A stretch of DNA of 64,000 nt from positions 22,344,501 through 22,408,500 of the forward strand of contig CM020513.1 of assembly GCA_009823395.1 (NCBI GenBank). The letters are read 5' to 3'. This DNA is from Thamnaconus septentrionalis. Taxonomy: Eukaryota; Chordata; Actinopteri; Tetraodontiformes; Monacanthidae. Of the stretch, positions 23,859 to 36,900 are shown one piece after another (positions within the stretch are counted from its first letter, which is position 1; each line of letters begins with the position of its first letter). The notes under the pieces are model-generated. The model was not told where the DNA came from, ran no database searches, and saw nothing but the letters and a program-made list of their open reading frames with translations. The position numbers and the translations under genes are program-made.

Positions 23859-26800
23859 CTACATGACCAGCAGCTGTCCCAGCACCATCCTGAACTGCTG
23901 CGTGCACCCTGCCAGCTCCTTCACCTTTTCCACCATCTCCTTGGCTGCGGCGGGGGAAGGATACTGAAGCGCCGCCGTCTTGGTGCTGACGACGATGTCT
24001 TTGAGTTTCTCACAGAGGTGGTTGCTGCTCTGAGCCACCTGGGCTCGCACCTCCGGAGCCTTGGCCTGTCGCGAGAGCGTGTCGCCGATGAACACCAGTT
24101 TGTGCGCGCTGAGGATGACGAACTTGCTGTGGGCCACGAAAATCTTGGGCGGCTGATTGGAGTTGACGGAGGTGAAGAAGGCGTCGATGGCGTTGGTGAC
24201 GGTGGTGACGTTCTGCTCGCACTGCTCGTGGTAGAAGAGGAGGAGCTGCTGGTCGCCGCGGCACAGCTTGGAGGGGGCCGCGTCTCCGGCGTTGCCCTGG
24301 GCCAGCTGGTTGGCCAGAGGGTGGTGGAGGGACGGAACCCAGCCCGTCATGTCGTTGTTGATTGGCCGGCTGACTTCCTGCTCCAGCCGCTCAAACTGAG
24401 AAATCTGCAGGGAGACAAACGAGCGGACAGTCGGTGCTTTAGGCCTGGTTTTCTGTCTTCTTTTTTTTAACACAATTCTACAGACTCAGGACATTATTGT
24501 CTATTATTGTACTCTGTTTCCATCTGTGCAATGACAAAGACGATAGATGAATACATTATCATCAGAACTCGCGTGACCAATTGTAACTTTAGAAGATAAA
24601 AAGACATGCTGAGGAAAATCTGCCTTCAAAACTAAATACATTTCTTCTGCATTAGATTTCCTGCATGTGATCCAATTGTGGCCTGAATTTGAAAAAAAAA
24701 AACAGAGCTCAAAGGAGTGCAAGTCACCTGCTGCTGTTCCAGTTGTGTCTTGTGTCTGCTGGTGCTGCCTTTCTCCAGAAGCTGTCTTTGGTTCCTCTCA
24801 AATTCTTCCTTTCCCTGAGAGGTCAAAAAGCCAGAAAATTGTCATTTCACCTGAATTTATTTGCATGTGTATAAAACTACTCCTTTCTACAGTAAGCATT
24901 AACATTTAGCATTATGAAAAAACAACAGCACATGGGGCATCGCACGTTTCATGTGCCACACTTGTTAACCGCTATCCTCCCTCTTCACTTGTGTCGACTT
25001 TTTGTTAGCAGGGCGGTTAACCACCAGCGCATCGGTTCTGCAAATTTTTTTTTGCAGTTTCTTCAATTTATCGATGATGACGCTACACTGACATTAACGA
25101 CGGGTCAAAAGTTTGGACTCACCCTATGAATTTAATGGGGGTTTTCTTTCATTCTCGTGACTATTGACAGTGCAGTTTCTCACTGAAGGCATCAAAAACT
25201 ACGTATGGACACACATGGAATGATGTAGGAAACAATAAAAGTGGAAAATTACTTAAACCAATTTTATATTTAAATTCTTCAAAATAGACGGCATAACTAT
25301 ATATATGTCTTGCTCATATATTTGATGTCTTCAGTATCTGCAGTGTAGAAATTTTTAAAGATAAAAAAAAAAATTGCATAAGCAGGTGTCCAAACGTTTG
25401 ACTGGTAGTGTATGGATGGACATAGATTCCCTTTCAACGTATTGTTGTAATAACAACAATAACAGTAATGTCCTTAAACGTAACCAGTAAATTACATCAT
25501 AATTAATAGTCAACAGTCAACTTGTTATTTCGTCGGTATTTTTGCCCTCAAAACTGCACACACAAAGTGTTTACCTGTAAATGCACATAGTCGTAATCCT
25601 CCATCCAGCCTTCCTCTGTAACCTCATACTGTGTGTCCACGCCCTCCTCTTCCTCCGCGGCGGTAAACTTCGGTGGAGACGGGAGAGGCCGCGACTGAAT
25701 CTGTATCACCTTCTCGCCACTCTGGCCGCCGCCGCCGCCGCTCGTTTCCCCGGGGATGGGAGGAAGTGGCAGCTGCTGCTGCTGCCAACTGGCCCGCTTG
25801 AAGAGCAGCGACGCGTTGCCGTGGAGGAAGGAGGCCAGCTGCTTGGCGTCGTCGGGGATGCCCCGCGCCGTCATGATCAGCTGGTCCAGGCTGTCGCCTC
25901 CGGGCGAGGACGCCGCCACCGCCGCGTGCGACCAGGAGACGCCGTCCAAACTGTGGATGTGGTGAACCAGACTCTGGAAGACCTCCTCCATCTTGCCCAC
26001 CTGACGGCTCAGCTTGGCCTGCAGGGAGCGGTCGGTGGCCTGCGCGGCGTTGGCCACGGCGCCCCGGGCGAACTCCAGGAAGTCTCGGACGGCGGCGCGC
26101 ACCCGGTCGGCGGCCTGGTGGATGGCCTGGAGGTTTCCTTCCAGGTGGGCGGGACTCCTCCAGCTGCCTGAGATGAAAGACATCATGAGGGACACGCTGG
26201 ACTCCACCGCTTGCTGAAGGCGAGACAGGCGCTCCATGGCCTGCTCCAGGTCCAGGATGAGAGGTTTGGCCGGCAAGGCCCCGGTGGCGGGGAGGGCGTC
26301 ACGTCCAGAGACCAGGTCCACAGAGGAGGCTGAGTGGTTGCTCCGCCCACTCCCAGTGCTGGAAGCGGACAGGCGCTTGAAGGACACGCTGAGCTCCTCG
26401 CCCGTGGGCTGGGGATCCCGTACAACCTGGAAAACACATCCGCACCAGTGAAGAACTGGACTGAATAAGTTACTATCTAAGATTAAGGATAAGACATTAT
26501 GAAGGTTTTTTTTCCGGCACAAGCAGTGATTCCATGAGAGTTTTTTGCAAAATAAAAGCACTATTTCTAAAATTCTGACAAAGTACAATTGCGATTTGCA
26601 GGTGTTTCCACTGAATGGTGTTGAAGCGCATAAGCCGTAATTCTCGTAAAATTTTGCGTAAGAAATTTTACGAAAATTTTGTTTGTTTGCGCTTTAATGC
26701 TATCTAGAATGGTTGTTATACTTTTTCTCTTTGATTACTAGTAAAAAATATTCCGTCTCCTCCAAACGCTCCGCGCCATTATCGCTTGAGGTGAACTGGT

Positions 26801-29800
26801 CACGTGACCCCCGTACGTCACGTCCGCTGACATGTAAATGCGAAAAGTGTTTCCATGACACTTTTGCGATAGATCTCTATATCGACACCTCTGGAAAACC
26901 ACCTCATGAGAGCGTGAAAACCTTTTAGCGATATTTGAGGTTTTCCGAAGTTTAGGTGTTTCTATTATCACTTTAATATAGCGATATTTAGGTTTTGCGC
27001 AATTCTAGGGGTAATGGTCACGCAGCTATAGACAAGGACATCTTTAATAAACGCTAAAACAAAAAGATATGGTCAAGAAACTACCCCACATACACTTTCT
27101 TCTGAAGGAAAGATACATTTAGCCTACCCAACCAAAGTAATTTTGTTTTCTTTAATTTAATATTTTATGATTTTCTCAATTAAAACATCCCTTTTTTTTT
27201 TTTTTATTTCTTTGGAGGCGACACCTTAATTCTCCCCTACCTGCGGTGGCACGTCGTAGATGTAGTGCTCGTTTCTCTCTCCTCCTCTGTCGTCTAGCTC
27301 CCGAGGGAAATCGTACACGTCCTGCCGGGGCTGCCCAGCAGTCCGCAGGTTGGCCGGGGTGTCGTACACCTCGTCTGCCGTCTGGCAGAGCGCACTCTTG
27401 TCCCCGTAATGCTGATCCTTCAGGATGGGGGGCGGGACGTCGTACACGTCCTCTGGAATCTCTGGCTCGTTGTCGTCGTTGAGGTTGTCGCTGAGATACA
27501 GCGGAGACGGCGCGGGCACGTGCTGCTTGACTTTGGAGAAGTGGGGCGGCACGTCGTAGGTCTCCTCCCTGCTTGGGTGAGCGCCTGAGGCGTCTCTAGA
27601 GACAGACGGAGCCAAACCGTAAGCCTGAGGAAAAAGAGGGGGGGGGGGATGAAAATAAACAGTGAGCACAAACAGAACGAGACGAAAAAAAAGGGTTTAT
27701 TATTTAACCAACTATAATAATTAGCTGCTGTATGAACTTTTTTTTTTATTAACCTAAACTAAAATAAGTTTTTTTTTTTTTTTTTTTTTATAGCTTTACA
27801 ACTTTCTACACTTCAGAAAGTTGTAAAGCTAAAAAAAAACTGAACACATTAAATATATGAGCAAGACATCTGTCATTATGCAGCAAAGAAAAACACGTTG
27901 AATAACTCTAAATATGCTTTTTATGAAAGGTGGCTATTTTGAAGAATTTAAATATAAAGCGTGTTTGAGTTGTTTTACACTTTGGAAACACGGTGCAAAT
28001 TCATTCTTTTACCATTTGATGAGCATTCTTGTCTTTACTTGGTGGTGTGTCGTATATATCTTGACCACCGGAGGGCCCCTTGACCACGATGGGCGGCGTG
28101 TCGTACACCTGAGAAGAAAAGCACAACTGATTAATGTGGCGCGCACACTCAAGAATGTAACACAACAACCACCAATACTGCATTCAGATTAGGCTATAAT
28201 GAGACAGAAGAGGACTTTATTGGGGTAAAGGCAATGTCCTCTGGGTAGTTTTAGGTGGTTAAGAGGCTCGGGACCACAATATACAGTACTACCCAGAAAA
28301 TTAGAATATCCTGAACAGGTTGTAGTATTTCTGCAATTCAACTTAAAAGGTGAATGTGACAGATTATATAAAGGAATAATATGCAAATCAATATATTTCA
28401 AGTTTTTATTTCTTTGGATTTTGCTGATCAGGTCTTGCACCTTAAAAATAAACTGAAATTCAAAAATTCAGAAAATTAGAATGTTACATAAAGTCAAATC
28501 TTTATGAAAATCTTAATCAGCAAAGTTACAACAAGGAACTGCTTGAGATGTCAATTTGCGTGGAATGGCTCAATAACATTTGTTGGTTTCATCTTTTATG
28601 TTAAATTGCCAAAATAAAACAACTTTTACTGGATATTCTCATTTTTCAGGTACTACCTGTACGATTAAGAAATGATGATGGAGATGTCTGAAGGTCGTAA
28701 TCCTAGAGAGTTAAATGAAAAGTAACTGGACTGCGAGTTGAAGATGTTCCGTCTCATCTGAGAGTCTTCTTCAGTTCTGAAATTGCTTACAGACCTACTG
28801 TGGTAATGAGCAGGTACTAACACGTGACGTCAACCTCTCACCAGAATGACTTCCATACTGAGCTGCAGTACGGTTTCGTGCATTGCGAGGTACCTGAGTG
28901 TTGTACTGCTGCCGAACAGGCGGCACGTCATACACGTCCTGCTGGTTGAGAGGCAGATGACTGGGCGGGATGTCGTACTCATCATGCTCCGTTCTGCTCG
29001 TGTCATATCGATAAACCTGTCCGACCCGAGTGGGGACCACCACCTGCACACAGGATCACATTCAAAGGATGCTGATCAGCAGTGAGGCTACAGGCAGCAT
29101 TCAGAGCCGATGGTTTAAAAAAATAAACAAATAAAAAAAGTCAAAATAAAAGCAATTGTAGGATGGTTGTGATTTGGACAGTTGAGTTGGACGTCCAGTG
29201 AGTGACAGGATTTCTGGTTTAACTCCTTTGAAAGTGATTGGAAAATCTGAATAGCTGTAACTTATAGCCATTCTCTAAATTTGTTACTTCCTGACTTGTG
29301 TGAATCTGTAAATGCCAAGCAGATGTAATTGAGTACTGTCAATTTGTCAACCCCTTTTTAGTCTTGTTGCACTTCCTGTCAGTTTCAGATTCCAGTTCAA
29401 GTAGCAGAACGGTAATTGTAGGGCCATGTTTTGTATACGGAAAGCACTTTGTGAGTAACCTCTGTAAGAAGTGCCTGAATGAAAAGATTTGACTCAGTGC
29501 TGCAATCTGGTGGAAAGTCACTGATTATTACTGCACCTCTGCATGACTTAAAAATGTCACAAGTGGGTTGACTCAGTGGTGCTGTGGGGATTTAGGCAAA
29601 TGGCTTTTCATTTAGTTCACGTTCAAGTTGTCTTTGGTGCAAGTAAAAGTGACTTTGACGGTCTTGCAGGCCCGGCATTACAGTTTACGTCAATATAAAA
29701 CATCACCATATTCCTTTGCAGTTGGCGTGTTTTTCCCGCGTGCAAAAGATGCACAACAGTATAAAGGGATGGTCATGGAGATAACAAATAAGACAGAAAT

Positions 29801-32800
29801 ACAGAGACAAACTAGATGGAAAATCTTCAGTTGAATGTTTTTCTTGTTTTGTTTTATCACTAGGCAAAAAAATCCTTATATTGGATTTTTTTAAATACCG
29901 GTAGACACAAAGCTCTGTTTGTCTCCCTTTTTCTGATTGGAGAAATTATCACTGCTCCTTTAAGTTCCAGAAAACAATATTAGGCCAATGTGCAAACAAC
30001 ACACAACTCACTTTTCAGTTCACAAAGCACTCTCTTCTTTCAACACATCCAGTATTTTCCAAATGAATGAATCAGTCAAGCAATCGAAGCACTTACCTTT
30101 CCCACTGGCTTTTTACTAGTCTCCCAGTTCCCCTTGTCCATGTATGGTGGCACCTGGTACACCTCCTGCTCAGCTACTACTCCTCCAGCTGGGGCTCCTC
30201 CCTGGCTCAGTGCATGGCCCATAGGAGAGGGCACCTGGTACACATCTTGCCTTGGCAACTGGTACTTTCTTTGTGAGGCAACGAGATCCTTGCTGGGGAG
30301 TCCTGGCTGGGTTGCTGGAGACGGCCCACCTGGAACTTGATACAGGTTCTGGAGACTCGCTTTTGGGCTGTGGGAGGGGGGCATCATGTAAATGGAGTCG
30401 GCGCTAGGTTGCGTCGGATTGGGAGCAGAATAGAGCGGGTGCATTGACGTGTACTGAGTTGATGGAAGGATCTTGTTGGCTAATCCGGAAGACGAAGCAG
30501 CCACGGCGGCAGTTGATGAAGGTGCATATGCGGGCTTGGCGTAAGCACTTTGGGAGGAGAGGGCTTGGTGCTGGGATGGAGAAGAGGCACCGGCTGCATC
30601 TACCATGTCCCTTTTGCCGTCGTACATGCCGACGAGAATCTTGAGGCGGTTGCCCGGGACGATCCCTTGGCGGCCATGGAGGGAACACAGCCACCAGCCG
30701 TCCAATCCCTGCGTGTCCCTCTCCAACACCGTCATGATGTCTCCCTTACGGAATGAGAGTTCATCCGGAGACTCTGCAACATTGTCATACAATGCCTTGG
30801 CCAGTATATTCTGTGGAGAAGAAAAACAACAACAAAACTCTCTTCAAATCAGCAAGGACAGGCATGACATGTTTGTATATTTGTTGCATAGTTGAAAAAG
30901 GTAGAGTTTTGAGGATAATTCATACAAGGCTAATCTGTGCGAGTCTGCAAATAAAGAAATGAAAAGCATTACATGTGCAAGAACATTCTCACAGTAGTTT
31001 TATTAATTCTGTAATCAAATAGGATGGCGACCTCATGCAACAGAGGTTGCACAGGTAGTTTATGACCGGATTGAAGTTATGTCCTTACTCCAAGTCAACA
31101 TGCTGCGGAGGTAATCTGAGTATTGGCTAACATGTATACCTGCCTTTGCAACGACAGGTAGCCCTGGACTCTTAATATCAACTGGTGGGTGTTATGACAC
31201 TTTCTGTCAATGTTTTACAAGAAAGACCGACAGCCTGGCGTACAAGGACATGGGCATGGGGGTGCTGCTTTACCTGCTGTGTGTGTGTTACCCTTGACGG
31301 AAATTAGACCGCCAATGGCTCTTGTGTTTACTGCGATTGTCCAAGAAGAAAGACGCCACTGCCGTATGATACGGGAGAGTGCAACGGCGAGCGCTAGTTT
31401 ACCGCTTGACGGTGATAACCTCTCGCCTACTGCTCACCTGCTGGACGCAGGTGTGAGACTGTGAATCAGTCACTTGCAGATAATTTGAGTATCAATTTCC
31501 TCCTGTGCAGACCACTGTCTTAGTGCTGCGATTATCCACTTTTATTCATGTATTTATTTGTAGGTTAAGCTTTTACCGATATAACAAAAAAATCGTAAAT
31601 CAGGTCAAATTTTAATCACAGGACCTTTGAGTGGAAATCAATTACTTGTTAACGTCCCCACCTAGAAAGCGTGTAAACACAATGACTGACATACGATGAG
31701 ATTTTTTTTCCCCCACAAATGATCATACACTGCATTCCTGACGAGTTAACCTTTCAGGTTCACAAACGCTTTGCGAACAAGAGCCGTGAGTCAACAGTCA
31801 ACACAGGCCTCTGATAATAGTATAGGACTCTTACTGTCAGTTTGTGTCCCTCCCCCTCGTATTCTTTGAACACCTTCTCTGTCACTGTCTGGACCTCTAA
31901 ATTTCAACACATTCAGTCCCTCCCTGTCTTTTGCCCATAATCCCGTTTCTTTCCTTCTACCCAAGTTAGCCTTCAGTCATGTGCTTTACTTTTTTCTTTC
32001 TGTAAACATGCTTGCACACATACGTGTATTACTAATTCAATCGTTAAAAGCTCAAAATATGTGTAAAAATAAGTGTACAAGTTCAGGAAAGTCATTTTTT
32101 CTTCATGTTATATTTTTTCCATGACTTAGCTTTATATATACATATCTAAAAACAAACCTCTTCTGCTTTAGTCACACTTTCTTGACTCTGGTAGGTATTT
32201 TAAAAACTGGCCAAAACAGAAACTACACCAGACTCCCCCTACAGTACAGTATAAGGAATAAAGTGCGCACTGTTAAGAACTAACAAAAGAAGAAATCAGT
32301 GACTTTCCCGCCTCCTCCCACTATGAGTTTTCCTTTCCTGTTTACTCCTACCCCGACCCCCCACACACACACACACAAGCAGACAGACGACAGGCACACT
32401 CCACTACTAACTAAAGATGAGCAGACACCAAACAAGGCACCGCTCATACCCAGACGCAGGAATCTCTCTCTCGCTTTCCCTCCCTGACACAAACACAAAC
32501 TTGCGTACACAAAACTACTTACCGCATTGTTCATTTTTTTGTTATCTCCGCTGCAGTGAAGCAACTACGGTGCTTGAAAACTGTCAGACACTTTGCCTAC
32601 GAGGTCTCTCAGTTCCGAAAAGCAACGTAAAAGGAAATGAAATGAGAAAAAGACCATAAAGTTTTGCGAACCGCCCCTGCTTTCCTCTTTATCCTCTTAC
32701 ATGCTTCCCTCCTATGTCCTACTGCCGCTTCCTTCATTGTCTGAAGTCTTGTTCAGTCTAGTACTGAGGCAGATCTTGACACATTCTGCCGCTCTGTGAT

Positions 32801-33878
32801 CTCACACATCAAGAATGAAGGCAATGTTCTGCCCACTTACTTTAACCCTGCTTGCCCCTTCTGCATTTCTCTTTCTTTTCCAAGGGGATAAGAGGGTACA
32901 GTGCCGACGTCATTTCCTGACGTTCCCTGCATCTATTCTTGCCACTGGCCTGCGGAGAATCTTTTCATGCAAATGAGCCCTGCACTTTCATTAGCTCGCC
33001 ATCGTCTTACTCGCCCTGGTTGTCGGACATTGCTGGTGCTGCCTTGATTGTGCCGTGTAGTAGGACCGTGAGTAGAAAGCAGCGCTCCCTCATTTAAGTA
33101 ATAATGTATACTCACTATCTGCGTTGCCATTACCCCTAGAATTGTGCAAAACCTAAATATCACAATAAAAAAACTGGTAATGGAAACACCTAAACTTCGA
33201 AAAACCTCTCAAATATCGCTAAAAGGTTTTTTTTCGCTCTCATGAGGTGGTTTTTCAGACGTATCGATACACAGTAGAGGCATACCGCAAATATATCGCG
33301 GGATGAGATTTTACGAGAAATATGGGAAGGAAACACCTGCAAATCGCAACTGTACTTTGTTGAAATTTTAGAAATATAGCTTTTATTTTGCGAAAAACTG
33401 GAATGGAAATGCAGCTACTTATACTGATGAAACTAGAATAAAAAAACACACACACACACACGGGAGATGATACGCAATGGAAAAGCTTCACTCTGTTTGC
33501 TCTGACACACACGCACACACTTGCCACGGCAGCACCTGCATGTCAACATCACGCGGCCTTACAAGCTGGCGCTTCAGCGGGAAATAAAGTAGACTGTCCA
33601 CCCCCTCCAAATTGCAAGCAATCAACACTTGAAATAATATATTATGAGGTCTAACAGTAAAGGTGAATAGTTCTAAATAAGCCATCGATGAATTACTAAC
33701 TAGCTAACAGCAGATAATAAAACGCAGTGTGATAAGCAGCTAAACACTACGGAGTGAGCGGAGCACCCACTTCCACCTGCTGACAGCACCCCACTCGTGA
33801 TGGGGATTGGGGATTGCGACTACTTCCCATGAACGACGAATTCCAAGTAAACGTGAGTCATAAGCGCGCGTTGATTAG

Positions 33879-33909
<31 letters not shown>

Positions 33910-36900
33910 CTCGACTGCTACTTCCGGGATGGTTTAGTGAGGTACTCTGATCAGAGACTCTGACCCGTGCGTCAGGACGTGCAAATCAGCCGTCCGACCT
34001 GGGTGCAGGGCCAGGTGTGGTGGAACGGGCAGGTAGAGCTCCAGCACAGAATAGAATAAAACAGAATGTTGAAGAGACACACCAGCTTTCGCAGTCTTTC
34101 ACCACCTGTTTCAAGAACAGTTCCCTAAAGCACTGCTGTTCACCGGTACATTATGAGAGCTGTTACTGGGCAGATTTTGAAACTATGGCGGGCGCCAAAG
34201 TGTCATCAATGTGTGGCAAACAGTGGAAGCTATCGCCCCACGTAACCTAAGTAGGACGCACATTATTTCGAGAGCGCATAGAGTTGGAGTGCCTCACAGG
34301 CTAATGCTGCTAAGCTAAGTTTTTTGGCAAAGATTTGCTTTTCTTTATTGCCAAAGTTCATTAAAAACGATATTACACCCAAGAGAGGCTTTTCAAAAGT
34401 GATGATGATGCACATAAGTGACCAAAGCTCTCAACTTTCTTCTGCTGCGGTGCCGCAGATGATTTTTCAGTGGGTGGAGCCTTTAGACAAGTCTTCACTG
34501 AGATCGAAAAAGCCTATTCAGACGAAGGATATAGGCTTTTAAAATGCCCCCTAAAACATTTTGTGAGACAAAAACAAAAATTCTTCAGTTATGCCACGTC
34601 CCACCTGCAATGACTCTGCTCCAGCCATACTGCGATTATCTAAAGTGCATGTTCATGCACTGACTGTTGCAATGGACCAAGAAAAGTTTGACTTGCGCAT
34701 TTAAAATAGGAGAGTCATTTTTTTGTCGCTGTTGACTATTGCATGTGCATTTAACCAAGCATGCGTGCTTTCACCACCGCTCGTGCAATTCGGGCTAATA
34801 TACTCCTGATCCAGTGTCACTGCTCTCACATCTTCCCAGTGAGTTTAATCGTGTTTTGTAATGGAGAGCTGTCAACCCAATAGACAAGTCATTTGTAGAT
34901 TCATTTGAACTGCCTCTCTCCACATGAGCACACACACACACACACGTGCGCACGCACACACACACGCAAGCTGGGCTAATATCCCACTTCCCCTCTGTCT
35001 GGCAAAAGGAATGCTCAGTTTCCTGTGTGTTGTGATCTGTTTTCCTGAAAACCTGTAAACAGATCCCAGCAGTTTGACAAAATGATCTTCTCTGACTGAA
35101 CGTGTAATATCTGTTGTAAGAGTATGCTGTTTAAATCAATGTTTCAATTTTAAGCTTTTTTTCTTTCAAATTCTGCACTTCAGCATTTATTTTTTTTCAA
35201 AGATCCGCTGCCATGCACATTTCCATTTATTTATGTAGGTCTCTAATGGCATGTAATGTGTATCATTTTTGGAAAAAGAAATGCCTTGGATCAGTTATTC
35301 TACACCATTTTAGTATCACTTGAGAGGCAGCTGGAGGAGAAAGATGACAATTCTAAAATATTAAATATATTTCAGGCAAATCTTAAATCCTCACCAATCT
35401 GCTCAGAAGTGGTCTGGATGAGCTGATTTATATAATCGATGAAGAGGGACCAATGTGAAAGAGGAAAATAATGATGACAAAGCACCTTACAGTTGGAGAA
35501 ATCTGCACGCTTGTTGTGGATGACATCCTTTATGATGTGTGAAGGCCAACGCAATTCACTGGTAAGTTTGGGGTGGGGGAGGGTTGACTGAATGAGTGCT
35601 GCAATCTAAAATCTGACCCCTTCGTAGCACTGGCGCTCTTCGGCTAGGTTCCTAACTGTGACCATTGTTCCCAAGTACCATTGTACTTTTGGTGCGCCTG
35701 TCACTGATCTAGGTTCCACTGAAGTGCTTTAAGCCGTCCAAAGAGAAACCATCAGATCTCTTCCGAGCAAGTACGAAGCAACAGTGGCCGGGAAAAACTC
35801 CCTCGTTGGAAGAAACCTGGAGCAGACCCGGACGAAGAAGAGCACTGATCAGAGATGTAGAAGAGGCCCATGGTGACTCTGGAAGAACTAAAGAGATCCA
35901 CACTGTCCAAAGGATAACTATCAGTTGTGTAACGAGTAAGCCATTGTAAGAACCGTAAGAAGCCCCATTTACAAGTTTGCCAGACCCCACGTGGGGGACT
36001 CAGCAATCATCTGGAGGAAGGTGCTCTAGTTGGTTGAGACCAAATCTTTGTGGGCCTAAATGCAAAACATTACAGGTGGTGAAAAACTAACACTGCACTT
36101 CACTCTGAAGACACCACCCCAACTGTTAAACATGGGGGAGGCAGCATCTTGCTATGGGGGTGCTTCTCTTCAGCAGGGACAGGGAAGATGGTCAGAATTG
36201 GTGGGAAGGCAGATGGCGCCAAATACAGGGCGATCTTGGAAGAAAACCTGTTGGAGCTTGCAAAAGACTTGAGACTGAGGCAGAGGTTCACCTTCCAGCA
36301 GGACAACAACCCAAGTCAGGGCAACAGTGGAATGGCGTAAAACAAACCACAATCGTGTCAGAATGGTCCGGTCAAAGTCCAGACCTAAATCCAATTAAGA
36401 ATCTGTGGCAAGATCTGAAAACAGTCGTTCACTAACATCCATCTAATCTAACTCAGCTTAAGCTGTTTTGCAAAGAAGAAATTGGCAAACATGTCGGTCT
36501 CTAGATGCGCAAATGCTTGTGAATGACAAGTTTTCCACTCAGTTGGAACACTTGGTTGTGTCTGAAGGCTTTAGGCAGATTTCATAGAACCTGACAACAC
36601 AAACTAACACTGGATGCAGCACGACTGAGTGGATATAATTGGACATGAACAGAACAGACTATGAAAAATTGTCTTATCTACACATTCACAAAAAAAATCT
36701 TTTTCTGAGGATCTTTAGACCAGCAGAGAGGGCCTTGCTGGCCCTGACAGCCCACAACTGCTGGACTGGTAATGCTATTACTTGTTAACTCTCTTGTCTC
36801 TGAGGACACTGAAATGTGCATAATGCCCAACCCCTTATTATTTGCATTCTAACTTTGAATCAGAGAGTCACAGAGACTCACTTCAAAAAGCAACGGGCTC

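Noticed and set aside
23808..26217. Large plus-strand frames at 23.8-24.5 and 25.6-26.2 kb
   Set aside because: They are antisense shadows of GC-rich bcar1 coding exons.
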